DNA of 23,306 nucleotides from an uncultured Collinsella sp. (lineage in GTDB: Bacteria; Actinomycetota; Coriobacteriia; Coriobacteriales; Coriobacteriaceae): NCBI GenBank assembly GCA_900542125.1, contig UQMO01000036.1:1-23306 (forward strand), written 5' to 3'. Of this stretch, positions 7,641 through 15,332 are shown in pieces. Numbering within the stretch: the stretch's first letter is position 1; each line of letters starts with the position of its first letter. Below the pieces are notes generated by a model, which did not search any database, was not told the DNA's origin, and was given only the letters and a program-made list of their open reading frames with translations. Both the position numbers and the translations under genes were made by a program.

Positions 7641-7671
7641 ATAAAAAGGGCGCGTCCATACGGACACGCCC
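7641..7671 (-). terminator. Rho-independent terminator after ftsZ
   Basis: On the minus strand a 10-base-pair stem (arms 7671-7662 and 7657-7648, one G-U pair) with a four-base loop is followed by TTTTTAT (7647-7641). It starts 26 bases after the ftsZ stop codon and closes the dcw cluster, separating it from pgeF-pst. Confidence 0.9.
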
Positions 7672-7697
7672 CCGTGAGCAACAATGCAAAGAACGAC

Positions 7698-8852
7698 TTA
7701 GAAGCTACCGCGCTTCAGGAAGTCGGGAAGCTCGAACTGATCGTTGCCGAAGTTAGGAAGCTCGGTGCCACCGACGTTGCGGGTCGGAGCGGCCTGAGCC
7801 GGGCTGGTGGCCGGAGCGGTGCGCTGCGGCTCAGCGGAGGCAGCGGCCTTGCTCTGAGACTGCTGAGCAGCAAAGAGCTCGTCCTGACGGTTGACGTTGG
7901 AGTCGGAGAAGCCCGTAGCGATGACGGTGATACGCACCTGATCGCCCAGGGACTCGTCGACAACGGTACCGAAGATGATGTTGGCCTCGGGGTCGACGGC
8001 GTTGGCGACAACGTCGGCGGCGTCGCTGATCTCCTGGATGCCCAGGTCCTTGGAACCGGCGATGGAGAGCAGCACGCGTGTGGCACCATCGATGGAGCTC
8101 TCGAGCAGCGGGCTGGAGATGGCCTGCTGGGCAGCGTCGACGGCACGGGTATCCCCAGAAGAGGTACCGATACCCATCATGGCGGTACCGGCCTGCTTCA
8201 TGATGGTCTTAACATCGGCGAAGTCCAGGTTGATGATACCGGGGACGGTGATGAGGTCGGTGATGCCCTGGGTGCCCTGGGAAAGGACGCCATCGGCAAT
8301 CGCGAAGGCCTCGAGCATGGTAGTCTTCTTCTCGGCGATGTCGAGCAGCTTATCGTTGGGGATGACGATCATGGTATCGACGCAATCGGAGAGGGTCTTA
8401 ATGCCCTCCTCGGCGCTCTTCTTGCGCTTGCGGCCCTCGAAGGTGAAGGGCTTGGTCACGACGGCGACGGTCAGTGCGCCGACCTCGTTCATCGCGATAT
8501 CGGCAACGATGGGAGCAGCGCCGGTACCGGTGCCACCGCCCTCGCCGCAGGTGATGAACACCATGTCGGCGCCAGCGAGCGCCTCGGCAATGTCGTCGCG
8601 GGACTCATCGGCAGCCTTGCGGCCAACCTCGGGGTTGGCGCCGGCGCCCAGGCCGCGGGTAAGGTCGGTGCCGATGTGCACCTTGATATCGGCATCAGAG
8701 ATCGCGAGTGCCTGAGCATCGGTGTTGATGGCAACAAACTCGACGCCGCGGATGCCCTCTTCGATCATTCGATTGACCGCGTTGGTACCGCCGCCGCCGA
8801 CGCCGACCACCTTAATGACGGCAAGGTAGTTGTTGATCTCTGTCTCGTGCAT
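7698..8852 (-). CDS. ftsZ: Cell division GTPase FtsZ
   Basis: Tubulin-like GTPase that forms the division ring, 384 residues. GTP-binding parts include VGVGGGGTNAVNRM (16-29), VEFVAINTDAQAL (37-49) and the tubulin signature GGGTGTG (105-111). The T7 catalytic loop NLDFADV (208-214) has D210 and D213. A Gln/Ala/Pro-rich linker (about 318-370) leads to the C-terminal peptide ELPDFLKRGSF, which should bind SepF. The ATG at 8852 has GGAGG six bases upstream; a longer start at 8882 would precede that site. Residues 102-104 are CGE where AGM is usual. It stands alone after a 199-base spacer from ftsQ, with its own promoter likely, and ends at a clear terminator. ftsA is absent. Confidence 0.99.
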   Translation of the reverse strand: MHETEINNYLAVIKVVGVGGGGTNAVNRMIEEGIRGVEFVAINTDAQALAISDADIKVHIGTDLTRGLGAGANPEVGRKAADESRDDIAEALAGADMVFITCGEGGGTGTGAAPIVADIAMNEVGALTVAVVTKPFTFEGRKRKKSAEEGIKTLSDCVDTMIVIPNDKLLDIAEKKTTMLEAFAIADGVLSQGTQGITDLITVPGIINLDFADVKTIMKQAGTAMMGIGTSSGDTRAVDAAQQAISSPLLESSIDGATRVLLSIAGSKDLGIQEISDAADVVANAVDPEANIIFGTVVDESLGDQVRITVIATGFSDSNVNRQDELFAAQQSQSKAAASAEPQRTAPATSPAQAAPTRNVGGTELPNFGNDQFELPDFLKRGSF

Positions 8853-9051
8853 GTCGGTCCTCCGAACAAAGGTTATAGCCATAGCATGGGTCGACCCCTG
8901 CGCACATTAACCTTCAGGTTGAAAGTAAATGCAAAGGTAAACCGTATTATGTTTGCACATTATGAACGTATCAGTCAAATAATTGACCGTGAAAACCAAA
9001 CAAACCAGATAAACGGCGTGGTATGGCCCCTCAACAAAGCATCAACCAGCG
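8853..9051 (-). promoter_or_regulatory. AT-rich ftsQ-ftsZ spacer with candidate ftsZ promoter and two inverted repeats
   Basis: Visibly more AT-rich than the genes around it. On the minus strand TTGCAT (8934-8929), 17 bases, then GTTAAT (8911-8906) makes a fair promoter about 54 bases before ftsZ. A 12-base inverted repeat AACCT-TC-AGGTT (8909-8920) overlaps the -10. Farther upstream a TTGACT (8978-8973) lies next to GTCAA-4-TTGAC (8974-8987), another inverted repeat. CATAAT lies at 8951-8946 but 21 bases from it, too far for a normal pair. No ORF with family character is present; ftsA would sit here in other phyla. Confidence 0.45.
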
Positions 9052-10308
9052 CTACGAGGTCGGAGCGTTCCTAAATGTATAGTTACCCGGAGAGCGCACA
9101 TTGATATACGTTACGCCCTCTACCTGCGAAAGCAGCTTGGTGACTACGCGCTCCTTCTTGACGATATCGTTCGAATCGCCCAGCGACACCTCAATGCCGT
9201 TATTGAGGTTTGCCGAGATGGCTTCGACCGAAGGCGTGGAAATATCCTTGACTTGTCCCAAGAACTCGCTCGAAAAACCACGCACATAATCCAAGCCAGC
9301 CTTAACGGCCTTGGAGCTCACCGCCTGGCCGGAAACCGGAGCGACATCCGCCGAGACATCAGTCAACAACACCGCGCCATAGTGCTTAGCGAGCGCCAGC
9401 GCGGCATCAATGCCGGTCAGGGTATTTGAGCCCTGCCCCGTCGTGATGACGTTGCCCTGATCGTCCACTTCGACCGACGTCGACAGCGGGGCGATCCAGG
9501 TGTCATCATCCCCGATGGCCCAAGCAAGGTCATCGGAGCTGATATAGGCAATTGCAATGACCTTGCGCTCCATCGGCGTAATGATGAGCGTATGCGGGAA
9601 CTGACGCTGGACATCCACGCCCGAGACCCACGGGTTCTGCTTGAGATCCTCGGTAATCTGGTCGGGATCGACGTTAAAAAGCGACGTTCCCTCGGGCAAA
9701 TCGATCAGCTGGATAGCATCGTGCTTCGTCACATGCTCGCTGCCTTGAATCTGAATATCAGTGGCGGTAAACAATCCAGAGTTAATCACCACGATGGCAA
9801 CGACGACGAGCACGGCCAAGGCGGCCAGAACGCCGCCCACGATTTTGCCTTTGCCTGTAACGAGAGAAGCGGCGTCTGACGTTTTATTTGCCATCGCCCC
9901 AAGTGAAGACAACGGGTTGACGCCTTTTTTAGTCGAAGGCTTCTTGGCGGTAGCCGGCACCGATGTCAGCGAGCGCGGTTTCGATGCGCCCAGTGTGCGA
10001 CCCGGACGCGCCGCTTTAGCTCCCGTCGAGGGCTTAGGAGTTGCCATAGGACGGGCAGGCTTGGCGCCCATAACAGGCTTTGACGTCACCGAGGGACGCG
10101 AGGACTTTTTTGCGGCCGGACGATTGCCGAGCTGCGAGCCGACAACCGGACGACTGGTCTGTCGAGCATGCCCGACAGACTTAGAGTGCGCGACGGCATT
10201 GCGTTGAGGTTTGGCAGGCGCGCCGGAACGCCCTCCGGCGCGGCGGAAGGTGGGTTTCGATGCTCTAGAAGCCGAGGAATTTAACTTCCGGTCTGAGCTC
10301 GATGCCAT
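9052..10308 (-). CDS. ftsQ: Divisome scaffold FtsQ/DivIB with long basic cytoplasmic tail
   Basis: Bitopic membrane protein that assembles the divisome with FtsL and FtsB-type partners, 418 residues. Residues 1-155 are a basic, Ala/Pro/Ser/Lys-rich cytoplasmic tail without visible fold, containing a repeat (KPxxGAKxARP at 77-87 and 92-102). The membrane helix is about 156-176 (IVGGVLAALAVLVVVAIVVI). A POTRA domain follows (about 181-250: TATDIQIQGSEHVTKHDAI to PHTLIITPMERKV), then the FtsQ domain. The ATG at 10308 lies inside murB, overlapping its end by 44 bases, with GAGGGAGG just upstream. The length exceeds E. coli FtsQ by about 140 residues, all at the N-terminus. Confidence 0.93.
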   Translation of the reverse strand: MASSSDRKLNSSASRASKPTFRRAGGRSGAPAKPQRNAVAHSKSVGHARQTSRPVVGSQLGNRPAAKKSSRPSVTSKPVMGAKPARPMATPKPSTGAKAARPGRTLGASKPRSLTSVPATAKKPSTKKGVNPLSSLGAMANKTSDAASLVTGKGKIVGGVLAALAVLVVVAIVVINSGLFTATDIQIQGSEHVTKHDAIQLIDLPEGTSLFNVDPDQITEDLKQNPWVSGVDVQRQFPHTLIITPMERKVIAIAYISSDDLAWAIGDDDTWIAPLSTSVEVDDQGNVITTGQGSNTLTGIDAALALAKHYGAVLLTDVSADVAPVSGQAVSSKAVKAGLDYVRGFSSEFLGQVKDISTPSVEAISANLNNGIEVSLGDSNDIVKKERVVTKLLSQVEGVTYINVRSPGNYTFRNAPTS

Positions 10309-11176
10309 ACGCCTCCCTCACCTTTCCGTGCACATGTCTGATAACCGCGGCAACGTCATCGGCCGAGGCGGTTCCGTTATTAACGATAAAATTAGCGTGA
10401 ACGGGCGAAACTTCCGCGCCGCCAATCGAAAAACCCTTTAATCCACAATCCTCGATAAGCTTGCCCACACTCGCATCGGGCGGGTTGCGAAAGACCGACC
10501 CGCAGGATGCGCGACCCATGGGCTGCGTACGCTTGCGCCTCGTCAGGTACCGTTCCATGCGCTCGCGAATGTCGGCCTTGGGCGCCGGTTTAAGTTTGAG
10601 CACGCACTCGAGGATGATCTCATTGCGGGGAAGGCTACATTCGCGGTAGCCCCAAGTGATCTCGGACCCCGCATAATGCTTGATACCGGATGCCGGGTCA
10701 AAAGTTACGACATCCTCGACCAGCGAGCCAATCCATTCGATCCGCGTGCCGGCATTCATAGATATCGCACCGCCGACCGAACCAGGGATGCCAACGGCAA
10801 ACTCAAGGCCCGAGAGGCTACGCGACAGGGCATCGTTGACCAGGCGCGCAAACATCACGCCCGCACCGACCGTCAGCGTACAACCGTCATCGGCAACAAC
10901 CGTGCGCTGAAACTCACGTCCGAGCGAAATGACGGCACCACGATAACCGCCATCGGCAACCAGCAGATTAGAGCCCTTGCCGATGATGACCCACGGCACC
11001 TGCTCGCGATCGAGCACCGCCACGGCGCGGCGGAGGGCATGATAGCTATGGCACGTCACAAAGAGGTCGGCCTTGCCGCCGATACGATAGCTCGTATGAC
11101 GCGCAAGGCGCTCGTCCTCGATCACATCCGTGTCGATCATGCCCGAGAGCGCCATGACGGCGTTAAACAGACCCAT
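10265..11176 (-). CDS. murB: UDP-N-acetylenolpyruvoylglucosamine reductase MurB
   Basis: FAD enzyme that reduces the enolpyruvyl group with NADPH to give UDP-MurNAc, 303 residues. FAD-binding motifs are YRIGGKAD (30-37), GKGSNLLVAD (66-75) and GIPGSVGGAISMNAG (129-143). Catalytic residues are visible: Arg178 in GYREC, Ser227 in CGSVFRNP, the general acid, and Glu297 in RPEV near the end. It is of the shorter type II form. The ATG at 11176 lies five bases after the murC stop; a later start at the next Met is possible. Its end overlaps ftsQ. Confidence 0.97.
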   Translation of the reverse strand: MGLFNAVMALSGMIDTDVIEDERLARHTSYRIGGKADLFVTCHSYHALRRAVAVLDREQVPWVIIGKGSNLLVADGGYRGAVISLGREFQRTVVADDGCTLTVGAGVMFARLVNDALSRSLSGLEFAVGIPGSVGGAISMNAGTRIEWIGSLVEDVVTFDPASGIKHYAGSEITWGYRECSLPRNEIILECVLKLKPAPKADIRERMERYLTRRKRTQPMGRASCGSVFRNPPDASVGKLIEDCGLKGFSIGGAEVSPVHANFIVNNGTASADDVAAVIRHVHGKVREAYGIELRPEVKFLGF

Positions 11177-11181
11177 TAGAC

Positions 11182-12600
11182 TTAAGCGTCTTTCTTGGCA
11201 GTCAGATACTCAATGAACTCGGGGCCGACGGTCGTAACGTCACCGGCGCCCATGGTGAGCAGCAGGTCGCCCTCGCCCACCATCTGCTCGAGCTCCTGAT
11301 TGAGCTCAAGACGGCTGGAGCAGTACACGACCTCCTTGCCAGGATGCTTGGCGCGCACGGTATCGGCGAGCATCTTAGAGGTGACACCCGGAATGGGCAT
11401 CTCGCCAGCCGAGAACACATCAATCAGCAGCAGTTTATCGGCATTGGCAAATGCATCGGCAAAGTCGTCGCACAGGGCCTGCAGGCGCGAATAGCGGTGC
11501 GGCTGGAACACGACGTCGACGTACTTGTAGCCCAGCGACGAAGCAGCAGCAAGCGTCGCCTTGATCTCGGTGGGGTGATGGCCGTAATCATCGACCACGG
11601 TGATGCCATCGATATCGCCCACGTGGGTAAAGCGACGGCGGACGCCCTCAAAGCTCGAGAGCGCCTTGGCGGCGGCGTCGATGTCAAGGCCCAGGACATG
11701 GGCGACGGTGAGCACCGCCGTGGCGTTGAGCATGTTGTGGCGACCGGGATTGCTCTTGATCTCCACAGCGTGCTCAGTGCCGTCCTCAAAGCGAACGATA
11801 AAGTCGCTCTGGATGCCCTTGACATCCGGGTGCATGCAGACGATGTCGTTGCTCTCGGCAAAGCCGTAGGAAAGCACGTGACGGCCCGTCGACTTGGCGA
11901 GCTCGACCAGATGCGGGTCCTCACCGCAGACGATGACGGTGCCGTCCTCGCCCACCAAGCTCATGAATTTGGCGAAAGTTGCCTCGATCTCCTCGATACC
12001 CGAGTAGTGATCGAGGTGGTCGGCCTCGACGTTGGTCACAATGACCACGTTGGGGTTCAGGAACAGGAAGGAGCTGTCGGACTCGTCGGCCTCAGCGACA
12101 AAGTAGTCGCCCGAGCCGTTCTTGCCGTTCGTGTCATAGCCCTCGACGATGCCACCGATCAAGAAGCTCGGATCCAGACCCATGCGGTCGAGCATGGTGG
12201 CGCACATCGAAGACGTGGTGGTCTTGCCATGCGTGCCGGCAACAGCGACGGTGGTGTAGCCGTGGCCCAAAGCAGAGAGCATCTTGGCACGGGGCCACAC
12301 GGGAATACCAAGCTCGCGAGCGCGCACGAGTTCAGGGTTGGACTCCGGAATAGCGGTGGAGACAACAACCACGTCGGGCTTGACCTCGTCGATCGTGGCG
12401 GCCTCATGGCCCACATGCACCTTCACACCAGCGCGGGTAAGCTGGCGGATATAACGTGACGTCTTAAGGTCGGAGCCGGTAACGGCATAACCGCGCTCGT
12501 GAAGAACGAGGGCGATGCCGCTCATGCCGGCGCCGCCGATACCGATAAAGTGGGCGCTCTTAAACTCGGGCGCGGAGGTTGCAGTCTGGGAATCAGCCAT
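11182..12600 (-). CDS. murC: UDP-N-acetylmuramate--L-alanine ligase MurC
   Basis: Adds L-Ala to UDP-MurNAc with ATP, the first Mur ligase step; 472 residues. The Rossmann UDP-binding motif is GIGGAGMSG (20-28), the ATP loop AGTHGKTTTS (121-130), and later motifs include EADESDSSFL, TNVEADHLDHY, NPGRHNMLNA and DDYGHHPTEI, the last a MurC hallmark. The ATG at 12600 has AAGGAG 11 bases upstream; a GTG at 12627 lies before that site. A 97-base spacer after murG shows no strong promoter. murB follows after five bases. The PgeF enzyme in the same window can, in E. coli, correct MurC misloading with serine. Confidence 0.97.
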   Translation of the reverse strand: MADSQTATSAPEFKSAHFIGIGGAGMSGIALVLHERGYAVTGSDLKTSRYIRQLTRAGVKVHVGHEAATIDEVKPDVVVVSTAIPESNPELVRARELGIPVWPRAKMLSALGHGYTTVAVAGTHGKTTTSSMCATMLDRMGLDPSFLIGGIVEGYDTNGKNGSGDYFVAEADESDSSFLFLNPNVVIVTNVEADHLDHYSGIEEIEATFAKFMSLVGEDGTVIVCGEDPHLVELAKSTGRHVLSYGFAESNDIVCMHPDVKGIQSDFIVRFEDGTEHAVEIKSNPGRHNMLNATAVLTVAHVLGLDIDAAAKALSSFEGVRRRFTHVGDIDGITVVDDYGHHPTEIKATLAAASSLGYKYVDVVFQPHRYSRLQALCDDFADAFANADKLLLIDVFSAGEMPIPGVTSKMLADTVRAKHPGKEVVYCSSRLELNQELEQMVGEGDLLLTMGAGDVTTVGPEFIEYLTAKKDA

Positions 12601-12697
12601 GTGCTCGTGTACTCCTTGCGTAAACACTGCCTGTAACCCGTTAACTGTACCGCACCTACCGCATCAGCGCGAGGGCGACCGACGATATCCCGTCTAA

Positions 12698-13813
12698 CTA
12701 ACGCAAACCCTCTACCGCATCCGCCAGAAGAGCGGCGGCCCTATCCTGAGCCAGACCACGCGCCGCCTGACGCATGGCGTCGCGCGCCGCCGCGTCATCG
12801 ACCAGGTGCAGCAGTTCATCGGCAAAGGCAGAACCGTCGATATCGGCATCGGCGCAGAGCACGCCGGCCCCAGCGTCGACCAGATAACGGGCATTGGTGG
12901 TTTGGTGGTCGGCCGTCGCATGCGGGTACGGCACGAGCACCGAAGGCACGGCGAGTGCAGCGATCTCGGCCACGCTCGATGCGCCCGAACGCGAGAGCAC
13001 CAAATCGGCAGCAGCCAGCATATCGCCCATGTTGTCGATGTAAGGCTGGACGCGGTAACGCTTCGCCTCCTCGGGCGTCAGCGCCAAAGCGCGCTCGGTC
13101 TCCTCAAAGCCGTCGGCACCCGTCGAATGCAACACATAGAGGTTCTTGCGCGAAAGCAGCTCGTTTTTGAGCGAAGCCACACGCTCGTTGAGGTGCTGGG
13201 CGCCAAGTGAACCGCCAAAGACGAGCAGCAGCGTAGCGTCCTCGGGAACGCCAAGTGCCTTGCGGCCGCGAGCGCGATCGCCCTCGATCACCGAGCGACG
13301 TACGGGGTTGCCGGTCATGAGCACGTGGTCAGGGTCACCTTCGCGCTCAAAGACCGAACGCGCTGCCGGCACCGAGATGCACACGCGGGCGGCGTGGGAG
13401 TTCATCATCTTGTTGGCCAGGCCCGGAACAGAGTTCTGCTCATGCAGCAGATACGGAACGCCCGCGCCCTTGCACCACCCCAGCAGCGGAACCTCGACAT
13501 AGGCACCAAAACCAATGGCGGCATCGGGCTTGCCGACCTTTGAGAAATGACTGGCGAGCGCACGCTTGGCTTTGTTGACACGCCACAGCGAGGTCAGCGC
13601 CGTCCAAGGACGGGAGCGGTCGAAGCCCGTGACCGTAATGGGCACAAAATCAAACCCAGCCTCGGGGACCAGACGACCCTCGAGCTTGCGCGACTGGCCC
13701 ACGAACACAACGTGGTGGCCACGGTCACGCAGCTCTTCGGCCAAGGCGAGCGCGGGGTTGATGTGCCCGGCCGTGCCGCCGGCTGCAATAGCAACGGTCA
13801 TTTTATCGGTCAT
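12698..13813 (-). CDS. murG: UDP-GlcNAc transferase MurG
   Basis: Membrane-associated GT-B glycosyltransferase that converts lipid I to lipid II, 371 residues. The N-terminal glycine loop GGTAGHINPALALA (12-25), the HEQNSVPGLANK segment and the second loop GGSLGAQHLN are all family signatures; VLSRSGASSVAEIA near the C-terminal domain contacts UDP-GlcNAc. The ATG at 13813 has GAAGGGA five bases upstream and overlaps the ftsW end by 11 bases, so FtsW and MurG are translationally coupled. A GTG at 13831 and an ATG at 13801 are other choices, both with poorer sites. Confidence 0.96.
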   Translation of the reverse strand: MTDKMTVAIAAGGTAGHINPALALAEELRDRGHHVVFVGQSRKLEGRLVPEAGFDFVPITVTGFDRSRPWTALTSLWRVNKAKRALASHFSKVGKPDAAIGFGAYVEVPLLGWCKGAGVPYLLHEQNSVPGLANKMMNSHAARVCISVPAARSVFEREGDPDHVLMTGNPVRRSVIEGDRARGRKALGVPEDATLLLVFGGSLGAQHLNERVASLKNELLSRKNLYVLHSTGADGFEETERALALTPEEAKRYRVQPYIDNMGDMLAAADLVLSRSGASSVAEIAALAVPSVLVPYPHATADHQTTNARYLVDAGAGVLCADADIDGSAFADELLHLVDDAAARDAMRQAARGLAQDRAAALLADAVEGLR

Positions 13814-15323
13814 GGTAGTCCCTTCGTACACGCGGTCCCTGGTCGTCGGTACGCAGACGCGCCGACGGGTCCGAGTTCAAATCGATTCGATTATATCCGC
13901 CGCCCGCGTTGCGAGGGCTGGGGCGCTGAGGACGACCTTGCGGCGCCGTTCGCTGACGCGGGCGGGCTGCCGGCTCGGTCGCAGAGCCATCCAGGACGGT
14001 AAAACCGTTACGCGAAGATCGCTCGCCGCGCACGTGGGGCACGCCGGCGGTACTCTCATCCATAACGGCAAAGCTCTCGCGGCGGCGGTCATACTCATCG
14101 CGGCGGGCGCTCTCGTACGAAACGCGCAGGATCAACCCGGCAAGCATGAGCGACACAATAATCGACGAACCGCCGTAGCTAATAAACGGCAACGGTTTGC
14201 CCGTCATGGGAAACACGTTGAGGATGCCCAGCGCGTTAATCAAAAACTGCACTGCGAGAATGACCGCGGAGCCAGACGCCATAAGCGCGCCCCGGCGATC
14301 GGTCGCCTGCTCGGCAATGCGAAACGCCGAGTAGATCAGCATCGCAAACACCAAGAAGAACAGCACGGTTCCGACAAAACCGACTTCCTCGCCAATGATG
14401 GCCAGGATGTAGTCATTGTGCGCCTCGGGCAGATACGAGTACTTCATGGTTGAGTTGCCGATGCCACGGCCGAACAGACCGCCCGAGGCAAAGGCCATAA
14501 TGGCAAGCGTGGCCTGATAGCCGTCACCATACTCGTCGGCCCAAGGGTTCAAGGCAACCTGAATACGCACCATACGGTACGGCTCTGCGACAAGCGCAAT
14601 CACGATCACGAGAATGCCGAAGATTAGCACGCCGATGATAAATCTGGGGTCGAGACCCGCAAACAACGCCATGCACATGAGGGTCAACAGGATGATCAGG
14701 ACAGTACCGAAATCGGGCTGGATAAAGATCAGAAAGAGCGAAATGCCCAGGTAGATGCCCATCTTGCGAAGGAATTCGTTGATGTTGCCACCGGGCGAAA
14801 AGAAGCGATCAAGCATGATGGCCGAATACGCAATGGCAAATGGCTTTAAAAACTCGGAAGGCTGGAACTGAATACCGGCGATGTTAAGCCAGCGCGTGGC
14901 GCCACGGCTGCCGCTGCCCACCAAGAACACCAGAAACAGTAGCCCTATCATGCCTATGAGGAAGATCCTGAGCACATCCTCCCCAAACCAGCTGTCCGGC
15001 AAAACGCGCACGATGGCAATCAGCGCCAGAACACCGACCACGGCAAACGCGGCCTGTCGACCCAGAAAAAACGTCGCCGAGCCATTCTCGTGCAGCGCCT
15101 CGACCGAAGACGCCGAGTACACCATCAGCAGGCCAAAGCATACCAAGGTAAACAAGCAGGCCATGAATATCAAACGGGGGCGCATGATACGGGCGGGAAC
15201 GCCGGCAATATAGCGTTCGCTAAACGACTGCCCGCCGCGACCGGAACGCGGTGTGCTGCGCCGCGAGGAAGCACGGTCCGAGTCGGGCCTCCTCATACCT
15301 TGTCGGGGGCTCTCCTCTCTCAC
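13803..15323 (-). CDS. ftsW: Septal peptidoglycan glycosyltransferase FtsW
   Basis: SEDS-family polymerase that works with FtsI at the septum, about 506 residues. A basic N-terminus (about 50 residues) precedes ten predicted helices. Family signatures are GATRWL, QPSEFLKPF, QPDFGT, PEAHNDYILAIIGEE (with the catalytic Asp after HN, about D304 here) and GKPLPFISYGGSS. A 100-residue Arg/Pro/Ser-rich cytoplasmic tail follows the last helix. The start is uncertain: GTG 15323 has AGGGG six bases upstream, TTG 15329 is too close to it, and ATG 15296 (497 residues) has a weak site. It starts within 10 bases of the murD end and overlaps murG. Confidence 0.95.
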   Translation of the reverse strand: MREESPRQGMRRPDSDRASSRRSTPRSGRGGQSFSERYIAGVPARIMRPRLIFMACLFTLVCFGLLMVYSASSVEALHENGSATFFLGRQAAFAVVGVLALIAIVRVLPDSWFGEDVLRIFLIGMIGLLFLVFLVGSGSRGATRWLNIAGIQFQPSEFLKPFAIAYSAIMLDRFFSPGGNINEFLRKMGIYLGISLFLIFIQPDFGTVLIILLTLMCMALFAGLDPRFIIGVLIFGILVIVIALVAEPYRMVRIQVALNPWADEYGDGYQATLAIMAFASGGLFGRGIGNSTMKYSYLPEAHNDYILAIIGEEVGFVGTVLFFLVFAMLIYSAFRIAEQATDRRGALMASGSAVILAVQFLINALGILNVFPMTGKPLPFISYGGSSIIVSLMLAGLILRVSYESARRDEYDRRRESFAVMDESTAGVPHVRGERSSRNGFTVLDGSATEPAARPRQRTAPQGRPQRPSPRNAGGGYNRIDLNSDPSARLRTDDQGPRVRRDYHDR

Positions 15324-15332
15324 CGGCAACCC

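Noticed and set aside
7614..9074. 486-codon plus-strand frame opposite ftsZ
   Set aside because: It is the antisense shadow of ftsZ; its Gly/Asp/His-rich translation mirrors ftsZ codons, and it runs through the terminator.
12601..12697. Possible promoter in the 97-base murG-murC spacer
   Set aside because: TACAGT and similar hexamers occur, but none has a matching -35 at proper distance; I see only the murC ribosome binding site.
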